NCBI GenBank assembly: GCA_031284015.1
Contig: JAITAS010000012.1
Coordinates: 1-32,471 of the forward strand
Length of the DNA stretch: 32,471 bases
Origin: Puniceicoccales bacterium
Lineage (GTDB): Bacteria; Verrucomicrobiota; Verrucomicrobiia; Opitutales; JAIRKQ01
Direction of reading: 5' to 3'
Shown: positions 8,083 through 16,948 of the stretch, one piece after another
Layout of the letters: each line of letters starts with the position of its first letter
Position numbering within the stretch: the stretch's first letter is position 1
The notes under the pieces: generated by a model
The model's input: only the letters and a program-made list of their open reading frames with translations
Told to the model about the DNA's origin: nothing
The model's database searches: none
Program-made: the position numbers and the translations under genes

Positions 8083-8844
8083 TTAATTGGGAGTTAAAAA
8101 TAAACATCCCAATATCGCAAATGCACATAGGATGATCAGCCCGTTGATCACGGGGGAAAAATGGAAATTATTCGCTTCTTTGGAAGAAGATTTATTTTGA
8201 AAAATTGCCAGTATCCACTTGAAATATATATATCCCATGGAGTAAAAGCAAACTATATACACTACGAAATTCCATAACCATTTGAAATTATAAACAGCTT
8301 TTAAAAAGGTTATTCGCCAATAAAATCCCTGCAAGGGAGGAATTCCCAGTAAAAATATCATCGCCAGACACAATGGAAGGGCAATGGTTTTCCTTTTTTC
8401 AAAGAGTTTATAAAAGTTTTCGATATATACGGATCGTTGATTGCATTCCAGTTCTTTTAGGAATCCGGCTGCCAATAAAATCGCATTGCTAGCCAAGTAC
8501 GGGACGAAGAATGCGTAGAAAAATTTTTGTGGATTTTCAAGCGGCAGTCCAATGGCAAACATGTTTGCCAAAAAGACAGATTGCGCCAAATCCGTACGTT
8601 CAAAAAACCTCGAATAGTTTTCAGCGTACAGGGCAAAAGCCACGGACAATAGCATGATTAGATTCAATAGGACAAAAGATATTCCAAAGAATTCTAACCC
8701 ACTGATATGCAAAAAACAGGCCAGCAAAATTTTACTACCAATATTGAGAAACAACCGTATAAACAGGGATTTCGGCCGCAATGGATCAGGCAAATTTCCC
8801 AGTGCATAGGATACAAAAAAAACCGGTATCGTTAAAATATTCAT
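8083..8844 (-). CDS. Short, diverged NuoN/MrpD-like membrane protein
   Basis: From the ATG at 8844 the product has 253 residues and is very hydrophobic, with about seven membrane segments. The stretch FLLGIPPLQGFYWRITFLKAVY is the clearest link to the proton-pumping subunits of complex I and Mrp antiporters, where 'GIPPxxGFxxK' occurs late in NuoN. NuoN is normally about 480 residues, so roughly half is missing. The conserved 'K-R-x-x-A-Y-S-S' helix is not kept: NYSRFFERTDLAQSV stands where it might be expected. No other nuo gene is near. It could be an accessory antiporter-like subunit that has shrunk, or a relic that is still open. It lies 55 bases upstream of mutS on the same strand. Confidence 0.45.
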   Translation of the reverse strand: MNILTIPVFFVSYALGNLPDPLRPKSLFIRLFLNIGSKILLACFLHISGLEFFGISFVLLNLIMLLSVAFALYAENYSRFFERTDLAQSVFLANMFAIGLPLENPQKFFYAFFVPYLASNAILLAAGFLKELECNQRSVYIENFYKLFEKRKTIALPLCLAMIFLLGIPPLQGFYWRITFLKAVYNFKWLWNFVVYIVCFYSMGYIYFKWILAIFQNKSSSKEANNFHFSPVINGLIILCAFAILGCLFLTPN

Positions 8845-8956
8845 CCGCAACAGGTTTTATCATGAGTAAAAATTTTTTATACAATTCAAATGTTTTTTAT
8901 CTATGACGGAGGCAGATTTCAAATGAAATAAGTCGACTCTTGTACATTGAGATGGT

Positions 8957-8981
8957 AATTTAATGGCGAAGGCATTAAATT
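8957..8981. promoter_or_regulatory. Perfect 9-bp inverted repeat before the AlkD-like gene
   Basis: AATTTAATG (8957-8965) and CATTAAATT (8973-8981) are exact reverse complements around a 7-base centre, GCGAAGG. The repeat sits 15 bases before the ATG at 8997 in the divergent gap with the NuoN-like gene. That suits a repressor operator or an mRNA hairpin near the start codon. No regulator is known. Confidence 0.4.
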
Positions 8982-8996
8982 CATAGTAAATAAAAA

Positions 8997-9659
8997 ATGC
9001 CAATAAAAAATATTATACGAGAAATCGAATCATTTGGTAATCCATCTTCCGCAAAGCAGTGTGAAAGATTTTTTCAAGTAGGACCTGGTGGATATGGGTA
9101 CGGTGATAAATTTTGTGGTGCGAGTGTTCCAAACCTGAGAAAGGTCGCGGAAAAGCATTCCAATACTTCATTTGGCGAAATCGAGAAATTACTGCAAAAT
9201 TCGCTGCATGAAGCACGCTTCGTTGCTCTCGTTTTGCTAATTGAAAAATTTAAAACGGCTCCGGAAGAGGTGATTCATATCTACTTCTCCAACACACGAT
9301 TTATAAACAACTGGGACTTGGTGGACGTTGCCGCACACAGAATTTGCGGAGCATATTGTCAGAAGAATAACGGAACGGACATCATTTGGAAGCTGGCAAA
9401 ATCTGACAATTTGTGGGAGAATCGGATTGCCGTGGTGTCCTCACTTGCGTTCATTAGAAATGGCGAATTGCAACTAACAATTGACCTGTGTGAACATTTT
9501 CTCAATCATCCACATCACCTTATTCATAAGGCTTGTGGCTGGATGTTGCGGGAAGTGGGGAAGAGAGATACTAATTTGCTCCTAGATTTTATTAATTCCC
9601 ACAAACTGCCAGGAATTATGAAGTCCTATGCGTTGGAAATCATTCGAAAATCTATTTAA
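8997..9659 (+). CDS. DNA alkylation repair enzyme, AlkD-like HEAT-repeat glycosylase
   Basis: AlkD-type enzymes remove positively charged N3- and N7-alkylated purines without flipping the base. The 220-residue protein is all helical and carries the family landmarks: GASVPNLRKVAEKH, LHEARFVALVLL, FINNWDLVD, then LWENRIAVVSSLAFIR and IHKACGWMLREVGK. The catalytic trio of Bacillus cereus AlkD (Trp109, Asp113, Arg148) appears as W106 and D110 in NWDLVD and R143 in ENRIAV, so the enzyme should be active. The start is the ATG at 8997; no clear ribosome site, but a striking inverted repeat lies just upstream. Monocistronic by position, with a short gap to the glycosyltransferase gene. Confidence 0.88.
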   Translation: MPIKNIIREIESFGNPSSAKQCERFFQVGPGGYGYGDKFCGASVPNLRKVAEKHSNTSFGEIEKLLQNSLHEARFVALVLLIEKFKTAPEEVIHIYFSNTRFINNWDLVDVAAHRICGAYCQKNNGTDIIWKLAKSDNLWENRIAVVSSLAFIRNGELQLTIDLCEHFLNHPHHLIHKACGWMLREVGKRDTNLLLDFINSHKLPGIMKSYALEIIRKSI

Positions 9660-9732
9660 AAAATTCACACAACATTAACAAAAACCTCCAATGGCGCCTT
9701 GACTTAACAAATAATTTACATTTTCATAACAT

Positions 9733-10947
9733 ATGAGGTGTAAAAAAACTAAAGCCGGCTGTGTAAGCATGTGGTGTACTTTGCTGTTACTAATTTGCCC
9801 CATGATAATGGCAGCGGTAGGGGATACACCTTTCACCATCGAAACACAGAATGTAACACAAAACATAACCTATGGTGAAAAAACCAATGATGTTATTCCC
9901 ATAGTTCTCTCAGCGGATAACAATTATGGACCCCAAATGTACGTGACGATGTTGTCGATATTGAAAAATTCAAACGTCGATACACGCTATGATTTTTATT
10001 TACTCGTCCCTTCGGATTTTAAAGCAATGTATAAATACTTCATCCTTGAGATAGGGGACCAATATGGGTGTGAAATTAATTTCATAGATATGAGGTCAGC
10101 ATTTGCTAACTCGCCATTGAAAAATGATTGGCCAGCTCCTGCCTATTATCGGCTATTGATTCCAGATTTGCTACCGAATTACAAAAAATGCCTGTACTTA
10201 GACACCGATATAGTCGTCAGGCATGACCTAACGGAATTGTTTAATACGGATCTTGAAGATTTTTACATTGCTGGTATCAATGAGAGGCATGCCGTAATAG
10301 ACGAGTTCAAATATCTATCGTCTATCAATCTGCACGGGGCAAAGCATTATATAAATTCCGGGGTTTTGGTAATGAACCTTGATCTAATGCGAAAAGATCA
10401 TTTGAAGGAAAAACTCGTATCAACGGCAAAGCATGGCGTTGATGGGGAAAAGGCTTTTATGTGGGCCGACCAAGATGCACTCAATATTGTATGCCGTGGT
10501 AGAGTGAAACTTTTAGATTTAAAATTCAATGTTTTTCCTGGAATATTCGATTCAATTCTAGATTCCGAAGATTTTCTATCAAAGATGAAAGAATTCTATG
10601 GGGAAAAACAGTTCGGTGAAGCTTGCAATGATCCCCTCATATTACATTTTGCAGGGGGAAAGCCATGGAAGTCCCCTACGGCAATGTTCGATAATAGATG
10701 GTGGGAAATATGCCGCCTGAGCCCATTCTACGAAGAAATACTCTATAGATATATTGCATCTAGAGTAATAGCCGATATTGACGCCAAAATTGATGCCAGA
10801 TGCAGAGAATGTATCCACAGTGCCCTTGGTTATAGCAAATGCAACTACTACAGGTGCATTATTCTCTCCAAATTAACATTTGGTAAAAAGAAAGCTCACT
10901 ACCAACATAAATGCGAAGAAATAAAAAAAGTATTGGGAATTCACTAG
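9733..10947 (+). CDS. GT8-family glycosyltransferase with an N-terminal export signal
   Basis: The protein has 404 residues. Residues from about 53 on form a GT-A glycosyltransferase of family 8 (LgtC/glycogenin/galactinol-synthase type). IPIVLSADNNYGPQMYVTMLSI opens the nucleotide-sugar fold, YLDTDIVV (D157, D159) is the metal-binding DxD, YINSGVLVMNLDLMR and WADQDALNIV follow, and HFAGGKPW closes the site. These enzymes move a hexose from UDP-sugar to an acceptor. Unusually, the first 28 residues (CTLLLLICPMIMAAVGDTP) look like a cleavable Sec signal, while bacterial GT8 enzymes are normally cytoplasmic. The tail after residue 360 has several Cys (CRECIHSALGYSKCNYYRC). An ATG at 9769 is an alternative start and keeps the signal. 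Neither ATG has a good ribosome site. Donor and acceptor are unknown. Confidence 0.85.
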   Translation: MRCKKTKAGCVSMWCTLLLLICPMIMAAVGDTPFTIETQNVTQNITYGEKTNDVIPIVLSADNNYGPQMYVTMLSILKNSNVDTRYDFYLLVPSDFKAMYKYFILEIGDQYGCEINFIDMRSAFANSPLKNDWPAPAYYRLLIPDLLPNYKKCLYLDTDIVVRHDLTELFNTDLEDFYIAGINERHAVIDEFKYLSSINLHGAKHYINSGVLVMNLDLMRKDHLKEKLVSTAKHGVDGEKAFMWADQDALNIVCRGRVKLLDLKFNVFPGIFDSILDSEDFLSKMKEFYGEKQFGEACNDPLILHFAGGKPWKSPTAMFDNRWWEICRLSPFYEEILYRYIASRVIADIDAKIDARCRECIHSALGYSKCNYYRCIILSKLTFGKKKAHYQHKCEEIKKVLGIH

Positions 10948-10973
10948 AAATATCTTAGGTAGTTTCTGCTTCT

Positions 10974-11771
10974 ATGAAAAATTACCTCGAGCTTTTGAAT
11001 CAAGTATTAACCAATGGAGAAAAACGAAATGATAGGACGGGAGTGGGGACCATCGGATTATTCGGAGCCCAACTGCGATTTAATCTGATAGATACTTTTC
11101 CCGTTATTACAACAAAGTTCGTAAATTTGAAAGCAGTAATCCATGAACTTTTATGGTTCATCGGTGGCAATACCAACATCAAATACTTGCAAGACAATGG
11201 TGTAAACATTTGGAACGAATGGGCCGATGAAAATGGAAATTTAGGACGTGTTTATGGGGCTCAGTGGAGAACATGGCAAGCTCCTGACGGACAGATAATA
11301 GATCAACTGGCCAACGTCATAGAACAAATCAAAAATGATCCCTTCAGCCGTAGACACATCGTATCAGCTTGGAATCCAGGAGAAATAGGTAGAATGGCTT
11401 TGCCTCCATGCCATGCATTTTTTCAGTTTTACGTATCATCCGATGGAGGGTTAAGCTGTCAATTATACCAACGAAGCGCTGATATGTTCCTGGGGGTACC
11501 TTTCAATATTTCCTCATATTCCCTTTTAACCATAATGGTTGCCTATGTCTGCAATCTTCATCCCAAAGAATTTGTACATACGTTTGGAGATTTGCATATT
11601 TATACCAATCACCTGGAACAGGTAGAAGAGCAACTATCTCGCAAACCGCTATCCCTCCCAACCTTAAGATTAACCCGACCAGTGCATTCCATCGACGACT
11701 TCAAATATGAAGATTTCGAAATCGTGGGATATGAACATTGTCCAGCCATAAAAGCACCAATCGCAGTATGA
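10974..11771 (+). CDS. thyA: Thymidylate synthase ThyA
   Basis: ThyA methylates dUMP to dTMP using methylene-tetrahydrofolate and leaves dihydrofolate. The protein has 265 residues (E. coli 264) and aligns almost without gaps in memory: RNDRTGVGT with the phosphate-binding Arg, [30 protein letters not shown], and [12 protein letters not shown] with the nucleophile at Cys146, the same number as in E. coli. [17 protein letters not shown] and [12 protein letters not shown] follow. It is the first of three overlapping genes with folA and lpxK. FolA recycles its dihydrofolate product, and glyA at the far end of the window regenerates methylene-tetrahydrofolate. Confidence 0.98.
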   Translation: MKNYLELLNQVLTNGEKRNDRTGVGTIGLFGAQLRFNLIDTFPVITTKFVNLKAVIHELLWFIGGNTNIKYLQDNGVNIWNEWADENGNLGRVYGAQWRTWQAPDGQIIDQLANVIEQIKNDPFSRRHIVSAWNPGEIGRMALPPCHAFFQFYVSSDGGLSCQLYQRSADMFLGVPFNISSYSLLTIMVAYVCNLHPKEFVHTFGDLHIYTNHLEQVEEQLSRKPLSLPTLRLTRPVHSIDDFKYEDFEIVGYEHCPAIKAPIAV

Positions 11772-12310
11772 TGAATGTGTCGACAGACCTCTATGATATT
11801 CTATTACAAAGATTAGATATTCGGGCCATTGCAGCAATGGCAGCCAATGGCATAATTGGGAATAATAATTCCATTCCCTGGGACGTTCCAGAAGAAATGG
11901 CATTTTTCCGTAGAATGACACAAAATGCATCGGTGCTAATGGGCCGTAAAACTTTTGAATCCATTGGCCATCCTCTCCCCAACCGACAAAATATTGTAAT
12001 GACAAAGGATACGGCTTGGCATCCCGACGCTGTCACCACGATACAAAAATTGGACCAACTACTAGAGCTTGACATTAAGGGTCCCATTTGGGTATGTGGC
12101 GGTGCGATGATCTACGAAATGTTATTTCCGGCCTGCCGAGAATTATATCTAAGTACGGTTTTTGGACAATTTGATGGCGATACAAGAATGCCACCTTTTG
12201 GGGAGATATTCGTTATACATAAAACAATTTTAACTTGCTCGACATTCAAAGTTGACCATTATGTGGCCAGACGATATGCGAATATTGAGAAAAGTCCGTT
12301 ATCTTTGTAA
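11768..12310 (+). CDS. folA: Dihydrofolate reductase
   Basis: DHFR reduces the dihydrofolate made by ThyA back to tetrahydrofolate with NADPH. The ATG at 11768 overlaps the thyA stop as ATGA, and a second ATG follows at once, so translation is probably coupled. The 180 residues show [31 protein letters not shown] with acidic residue E43 where E. coli has D27. Also present are [22 protein letters not shown], and the NADPH-binding [11 protein letters not shown]. Compared with E. coli (159 residues) it has about 15 extra N-terminal residues before the first strand. Its 3' end overlaps lpxK. Confidence 0.95.
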   Translation: MMNVSTDLYDILLQRLDIRAIAAMAANGIIGNNNSIPWDVPEEMAFFRRMTQNASVLMGRKTFESIGHPLPNRQNIVMTKDTAWHPDAVTTIQKLDQLLELDIKGPIWVCGGAMIYEMLFPACRELYLSTVFGQFDGDTRMPPFGEIFVIHKTILTCSTFKVDHYVARRYANIEKSPLSL

Positions 12311-13487
12311 AAAACTTTTGAGAAAATTGTATGGGCTGATCAATCATGCAGAAATATTCGCAACAGATGTGCTATACGATAGAAAGAAATCATTCGGGAC
12401 CGCCTGTGTGGCCGTAATTCTGCTGCCCTTATCCTTCTTGTTTGTCCTGATTGTAAAATTGAGGCATCTTTTGTATGTAAAAAGAATTTTTACGTCAGAT
12501 ATTTTGGGATGTCCAGTCATCGTTGTCGGCAATTTGACGGTTGGGGGAACGGGAAAAACCCCAGTCGTAGAAAAAATTGCCCGTGAATTAAATGAGAGAG
12601 GGAGAAAGGTAGCAATTCTTAGTCGCGGCTATAAAAGTAAAGGTGAACCCAAGTGGAAAGCTTTTATCCGTTGGATGACCCATGGTGATGAACCACCACC
12701 TAAGGTTGTAAGCAACGGAAAATCGGTACTACTGGATTCCGAAGTGGCTGGAGATGAACCATTCATGTTGGCTAAAAATCTGCCTGGAATTGTTGTTCTT
12801 GTTGACAGGGACCGTGTCAAAGCAGGGCATTATGCGATTAATAAGTTTGGAGTCGACGTAATAATTTTAGACGATGGCTTTCAATATTTCCCTCTGCGAG
12901 GGCATATAAACCTTCTACTAATCGATAAAACTAACCCCTTTGGAAATAAACACCTGTTGCCCCGTGGAATTTTACGCGAACCAATCTCCCAAATCAAACG
13001 AGCATCCTACGTTCTTTTAACCAAATCGAACAATATTTCCAATGATTCCATCATCGATACGATAAAATTATATAATTCGAATGCTAAAATTATTGAATGT
13101 GCCCACTTCCCGAGAAATCTATCAACTATACATAGCAAGGAAGTAAAGCCATTCAATATCATCGAAGGGCAAAAAATAATGGCATTTAGTGGAATTGCAT
13201 CCCCCGATGGATTTGAAAATTTTTTATTACAGCATGGGGCAGAAATTGTTTACAGAAAAAGGTTTGTCGACCATCACAGATTTTCCCAAAATGAACTGGA
13301 AAATATCTTCAACATTGCATGTGCTAAGGAAGCTGTCCTTGCAATTACAACGGAAAAAGACGCCGTCAGAATTCCAAAGGATTTTAATCCCCCAATCCCA
13401 ATCTACTTTTTAAAAATAGACATAGAAATTATTTCAGGTGAAGAAATATTTGAAGAGGCAATTTCCAAATTTGATACAACCATTTAA
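12276..13487 (+). CDS. lpxK: Tetraacyldisaccharide 4'-kinase LpxK
   Basis: LpxK adds the 4'-phosphate to the lipid A precursor at the inner face of the inner membrane, the sixth step of lipid A synthesis. From the ATG at 12276 the protein has 403 residues (E. coli 328). A membrane segment lies at about 42-60, followed by the P loop [13 protein letters not shown] (85-96), then [26 protein letters not shown] and [21 protein letters not shown], all LpxK signatures. C-terminal [16 protein letters not shown] and FVDHHRFSQ match as well. ATG 12261 and a TTG at 12252 are alternative starts. All of them lie inside folA, so the two genes overlap. It implies an outer membrane with lipid A. Confidence 0.95.
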   Translation: MRILRKVRYLCKKLLRKLYGLINHAEIFATDVLYDRKKSFGTACVAVILLPLSFLFVLIVKLRHLLYVKRIFTSDILGCPVIVVGNLTVGGTGKTPVVEKIARELNERGRKVAILSRGYKSKGEPKWKAFIRWMTHGDEPPPKVVSNGKSVLLDSEVAGDEPFMLAKNLPGIVVLVDRDRVKAGHYAINKFGVDVIILDDGFQYFPLRGHINLLLIDKTNPFGNKHLLPRGILREPISQIKRASYVLLTKSNNISNDSIIDTIKLYNSNAKIIECAHFPRNLSTIHSKEVKPFNIIEGQKIMAFSGIASPDGFENFLLQHGAEIVYRKRFVDHHRFSQNELENIFNIACAKEAVLAITTEKDAVRIPKDFNPPIPIYFLKIDIEIISGEEIFEEAISKFDTTI

Positions 13488-13502
13488 AATTATGGCAATG
13501 GC

Positions 13503-13850
13503 CTAAGAGTTGGGCATTTGCTTCTTTTTTTCCTTCAATTGCTTGCAATAATCTAGCATCTTTCGATTCATATCGTACATTGCCTGTGATAGTTCACCGG
13601 GGTAAACAACTGACATTTTTCTAACTGATTCGACTGTTTCTTCGGAAATTTTTCCTTCGTCGTATGCTTTTTCGGCTGCTATTGGAAAATGCTTCATCAG
13701 TCCATCTATAAATTTTTCAGCATCAACCTCTTTCAAATATTTTATCGCAACGTCCAAATTTGCAATGGTCTCTTTTATCTTCTTTTTAAGCTTAATTTTG
13801 GAAACTTTATTGGAAAAGGCTTCACCGTAGAGATCAAAGATTTTATTCAT
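13503..13850 (-). CDS. Hypothetical helical protein, 115 residues
   Basis: A highly charged, helical, Lys-rich protein with no membrane segment, signal or Cys cluster. Its N-terminal part (NKVSKIKLKKKIKETIANLD) and C-terminal part (MYDMNRKMLDYCKQLKEKKK) could form coiled coils. AAAGGT lies eight to nine bases before the ATG, which supports a real gene. It is read against its neighbours, converging on lpxK and diverging from secA. I do not recognise a family. Size and helix content would suit a small chaperone or an export cofactor, but nothing in the sequence proves either. Confidence 0.55.
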   Translation of the reverse strand: MNKIFDLYGEAFSNKVSKIKLKKKIKETIANLDVAIKYLKEVDAEKFIDGLMKHFPIAAEKAYDEGKISEETVESVRKMSVVYPGELSQAMYDMNRKMLDYCKQLKEKKKQMPNS

Positions 13851-14011
13851 TTATTTACCTTTGGTTCATGTCGAAGAATTGTTGCAGAATTTTTACTTTT
13901 GTCAAACCCTGAATTAAATTAAAATTCGAACACATAGTGTTTACTTTTTCTAAAATTATTGGTTCGACGTTTGATTAATTGTATTTAAATCTATGGTCTC
14001 AATATATTGTA

Positions 14012-16948
14012 ATGATTGGAAAATTTTTTAGATTGTTCGTTGGGCATACCCACAAGAAATTTATCAAAGAATGCCAGCCGGTAATAACAAAAATCAACGG
14101 AATAGAGGAAACATATAAGTCGTTATCCGACGGAGCCATCGTCGCAAAATCGGAGGAACTAAAACAACGGGTGGGGAAAGGAGAATCCCTTGATGATGTG
14201 TTACCGGAAGCATTTGCGTTGGTAAAAAACACAGCTCGCCGTCTGTGCGGAAAGGAAATTGAAGTATGTGGCCATAAATTGATTTGGGATATGGTGCACT
14301 ACGATGTGCAACTTTTGGGGGGTATTGCCTTACACCAAGGGAAAATTTGCGAAATGGCAACGGGAGAAGGGAAAACCTTAGTTGCAACATTGCCACTCTA
14401 TTTGAATGCTCTAGCCGGAAGGAATTGTCACCTGGTTACTGTCAATGATTATCTTGCCCGTCGAGATGCGGAATGGATGGGCTATATCTATAGATTTCTC
14501 GGCATAGGGGTTGGGTGTTTGCAAAATGAAATGGACACGGAAGAACGCCAAAAAGCATACGCTTGTAACATAACCTATGGAACGGCATCGGAATTTGGGT
14601 TTGATTACTTGCGCGATAATGGCATGGCAACTTCTTTGGAGGAGCAAGTTCAACGGGAACATTACTATTGCATCGTCGATGAGGTTGATTCCATCCTAAT
14701 CGATGAAGCACGAATACCCCTAATAATTTCCGGGGCAGCACCAAAAGATGAAGAAAGTATGCCCTACATGGAGTTAAAACCATCGGTTGCCAACCTGGTT
14801 GAGTTACAACAAAAGCTGTGCAATCGTTTAGCCTCGGAAGCCAAAACCATACTGGATAATAGTGGAGATGCCTATGGTCGTGAGGCCTATAAAAAGCTCT
14901 GGCAAATAAAGCTAGGTATGCCAAAAAACAAACAGTTTTTACGCTTCATGGAGAATGGAGTATACCGAAAAAATTTCGACAAATTTGATCTCGAGATGAA
15001 TTCTGAATTACTCAAGGGCGAAAAGCACCAAATCAAGGAAGAGCTGTATTATTGCTTGGATGAGAAGGACAACCAATCGGATTTAACCGAGTTGGGACGT
15101 ACCAATTTGAGTAACGATGAAAATGCATTTGTCCTGCCCGACTTGCCATCAATATTTTCCGCTATCGATGTGGATGATTCCCTATCGCCGGCCCAAAAAA
15201 TTGACAAGAAACGCCATGCGGAGGAAGAATTTTCCCTAAAGAGCATCAAAATTCACTGCCTAAATCAACTTTTACGGGCATATTCTTTGTATAATAAGGA
15301 TGAACAGTATACCATTTTGGACGGTAAAGTTGTGATAATTGATGAAAATACTGGTAGAGCAATGCCCGGACGCCGATGGAGTGAAGGGTTACATCAGGCC
15401 ATTGAAGCTAAGGAAGGTGTAAAAATTGAGCGAGAATCTCGTACATATGCCACCATCACAATGCAAAACTACTTTAGAATGTATGAAAAATTGGCCGGCA
15501 TGACGGGTACTGCCGAAACGGAAGCACAGGAATTTAACGACATTTATCACCGATCTGTCGTAGTGATACCAACTCATAGAAAATGTATTCGTATTGATTT
15601 AAACGATGAAATTTATAAAACCCGTAGGGAAAAATACAATGCGGTAATCGCAGAGATTAAAGCAGCTAACCAAAAGGGACAGCCTGTTTTAGTGGGAACG
15701 ACGTCCGTCGAATCTTCGGAATTGTTGAGCAAAATGCTGAAGCGGGAAATGATAAATCATAAGGTTTTGAATGCCAAATATCACCAACAGGAAGCAGAAA
15801 TTATTGCCCAAGCTGGACAAAGAGGGGCCGTTACGATTGCAACCAACATGGCAGGACGTGGTACGGATATCAAATTGGGAGATAGTGTTTCGGAATTGGG
15901 AGGACTGTTCGTAATTGGTACGGAAAGGCATGAATCCAGGCGGGTCGATCGGCAATTACGCGGTAGATGTTCCCGCCAGGGAGATCCCGGATATTCGAAA
16001 TTTTTCGTTTCTCTGGAAGATTCTCTGATGCGAATTTTTGCCTCGACTGGTCCCATAGCACGGCTATTGCAGAACACATTTAAGGAAGGGGAAGTCCTGG
16101 CTCACCCTCTGTTGAACCGCTCCATTGAAACAGCTCAGAAAAAGGTAGAACAACACTATTATTCAATTAGAAAACATTTATTACAATATGATGACGTCCT
16201 CAATCAACAAAGGAAAATTATCTATTCTCTCCGGAGCGATTCCCTAAGCGAGAATAATACTCAAAATGTTATCTTTGAAATTATACACAATGAGTTGGAG
16301 TCTAGGTTGGAACAATTTTCGGATAGACTAATGGACGATAGGGATGACGATGACAGTCTTAAAACACTGTTGTCGTGGGTAAATATTAATTTTCCTTTGA
16401 ATTTGAAGGTGTCCGATTTGAGCAATAAATCCAAAGATACAATCTATGAGCTAATTTTATCGAAGATAAAAAAGGCCTATGAAATAAAACAATCTACTGA
16501 CGATCCAGAATCCTTAAAATTTATCGAACGGATGATACTTGTCCGAGCAATTGATAGTAATTGGCAAAAACATCTAACGGAAATGGATACTTTGCGGAGT
16601 AGCGTTGGGCTTCGGGGATACGGTCAACGAGATCCGATAAATGAATATCGTACGGAAGCATTTGAATACTTTAACACAATGTTGAAGCAGATCAATTCTG
16701 ATGTCTGTGCTCAATTATTCCGATCGGCAGGAAGCGCCCAAGCGTTCAATAGAATGGTCAATGAATTGCGTAAACACCTTGTGATGTCGGGGGGTACTTT
16801 GGAAATCGTACACGACGGACAACGGCAGAATGAAAAGAATGAGCCTAAAATGGTCATTAGATCAGTTTCACAACCTAAAATTAACAGAAACGATCTTTGT
16901 CCGTGTGGAAGTGGAAAAAAATATAAAAAATGTTGCGGCCTAAAGTAG
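14012..16948 (+). CDS. secA: Preprotein translocase ATPase SecA
   Basis: SecA drives unfolded proteins through SecYEG with ATP. From the ATG at 14012 it has 978 residues (E. coli 901). The motor is complete: Walker A EMATGEGKT near 114-122, the VNDYLARRDAEWMG block, YGTASEFGFDYLRDN, Walker B VDEVDSILIDEAR, the AGMTGTAETEAQEF motif, TNMAGRGTDIKLG and GTERHESRRVDRQLRGRCSRQGDPG. The C-terminus has the zinc-binding SEC-C tail CPCGSGKKYKKCCG, which binds SecB and lipids. The extra length sits mainly between the first motor half and AGMTGT, an insert common in PVC and related phyla. The frame runs upstream to a TTG at 13979, but the 14012 ATG fits the family start. Its end overlaps mnmA. Confidence 0.98.
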   Translation: MIGKFFRLFVGHTHKKFIKECQPVITKINGIEETYKSLSDGAIVAKSEELKQRVGKGESLDDVLPEAFALVKNTARRLCGKEIEVCGHKLIWDMVHYDVQLLGGIALHQGKICEMATGEGKTLVATLPLYLNALAGRNCHLVTVNDYLARRDAEWMGYIYRFLGIGVGCLQNEMDTEERQKAYACNITYGTASEFGFDYLRDNGMATSLEEQVQREHYYCIVDEVDSILIDEARIPLIISGAAPKDEESMPYMELKPSVANLVELQQKLCNRLASEAKTILDNSGDAYGREAYKKLWQIKLGMPKNKQFLRFMENGVYRKNFDKFDLEMNSELLKGEKHQIKEELYYCLDEKDNQSDLTELGRTNLSNDENAFVLPDLPSIFSAIDVDDSLSPAQKIDKKRHAEEEFSLKSIKIHCLNQLLRAYSLYNKDEQYTILDGKVVIIDENTGRAMPGRRWSEGLHQAIEAKEGVKIERESRTYATITMQNYFRMYEKLAGMTGTAETEAQEFNDIYHRSVVVIPTHRKCIRIDLNDEIYKTRREKYNAVIAEIKAANQKGQPVLVGTTSVESSELLSKMLKREMINHKVLNAKYHQQEAEIIAQAGQRGAVTIATNMAGRGTDIKLGDSVSELGGLFVIGTERHESRRVDRQLRGRCSRQGDPGYSKFFVSLEDSLMRIFASTGPIARLLQNTFKEGEVLAHPLLNRSIETAQKKVEQHYYSIRKHLLQYDDVLNQQRKIIYSLRSDSLSENNTQNVIFEIIHNELESRLEQFSDRLMDDRDDDDSLKTLLSWVNINFPLNLKVSDLSNKSKDTIYELILSKIKKAYEIKQSTDDPESLKFIERMILVRAIDSNWQKHLTEMDTLRSSVGLRGYGQRDPINEYRTEAFEYFNTMLKQINSDVCAQLFRSAGSAQAFNRMVNELRKHLVMSGGTLEIVHDGQRQNEKNEPKMVIRSVSQPKINRNDLCPCGSGKKYKKCCGLK

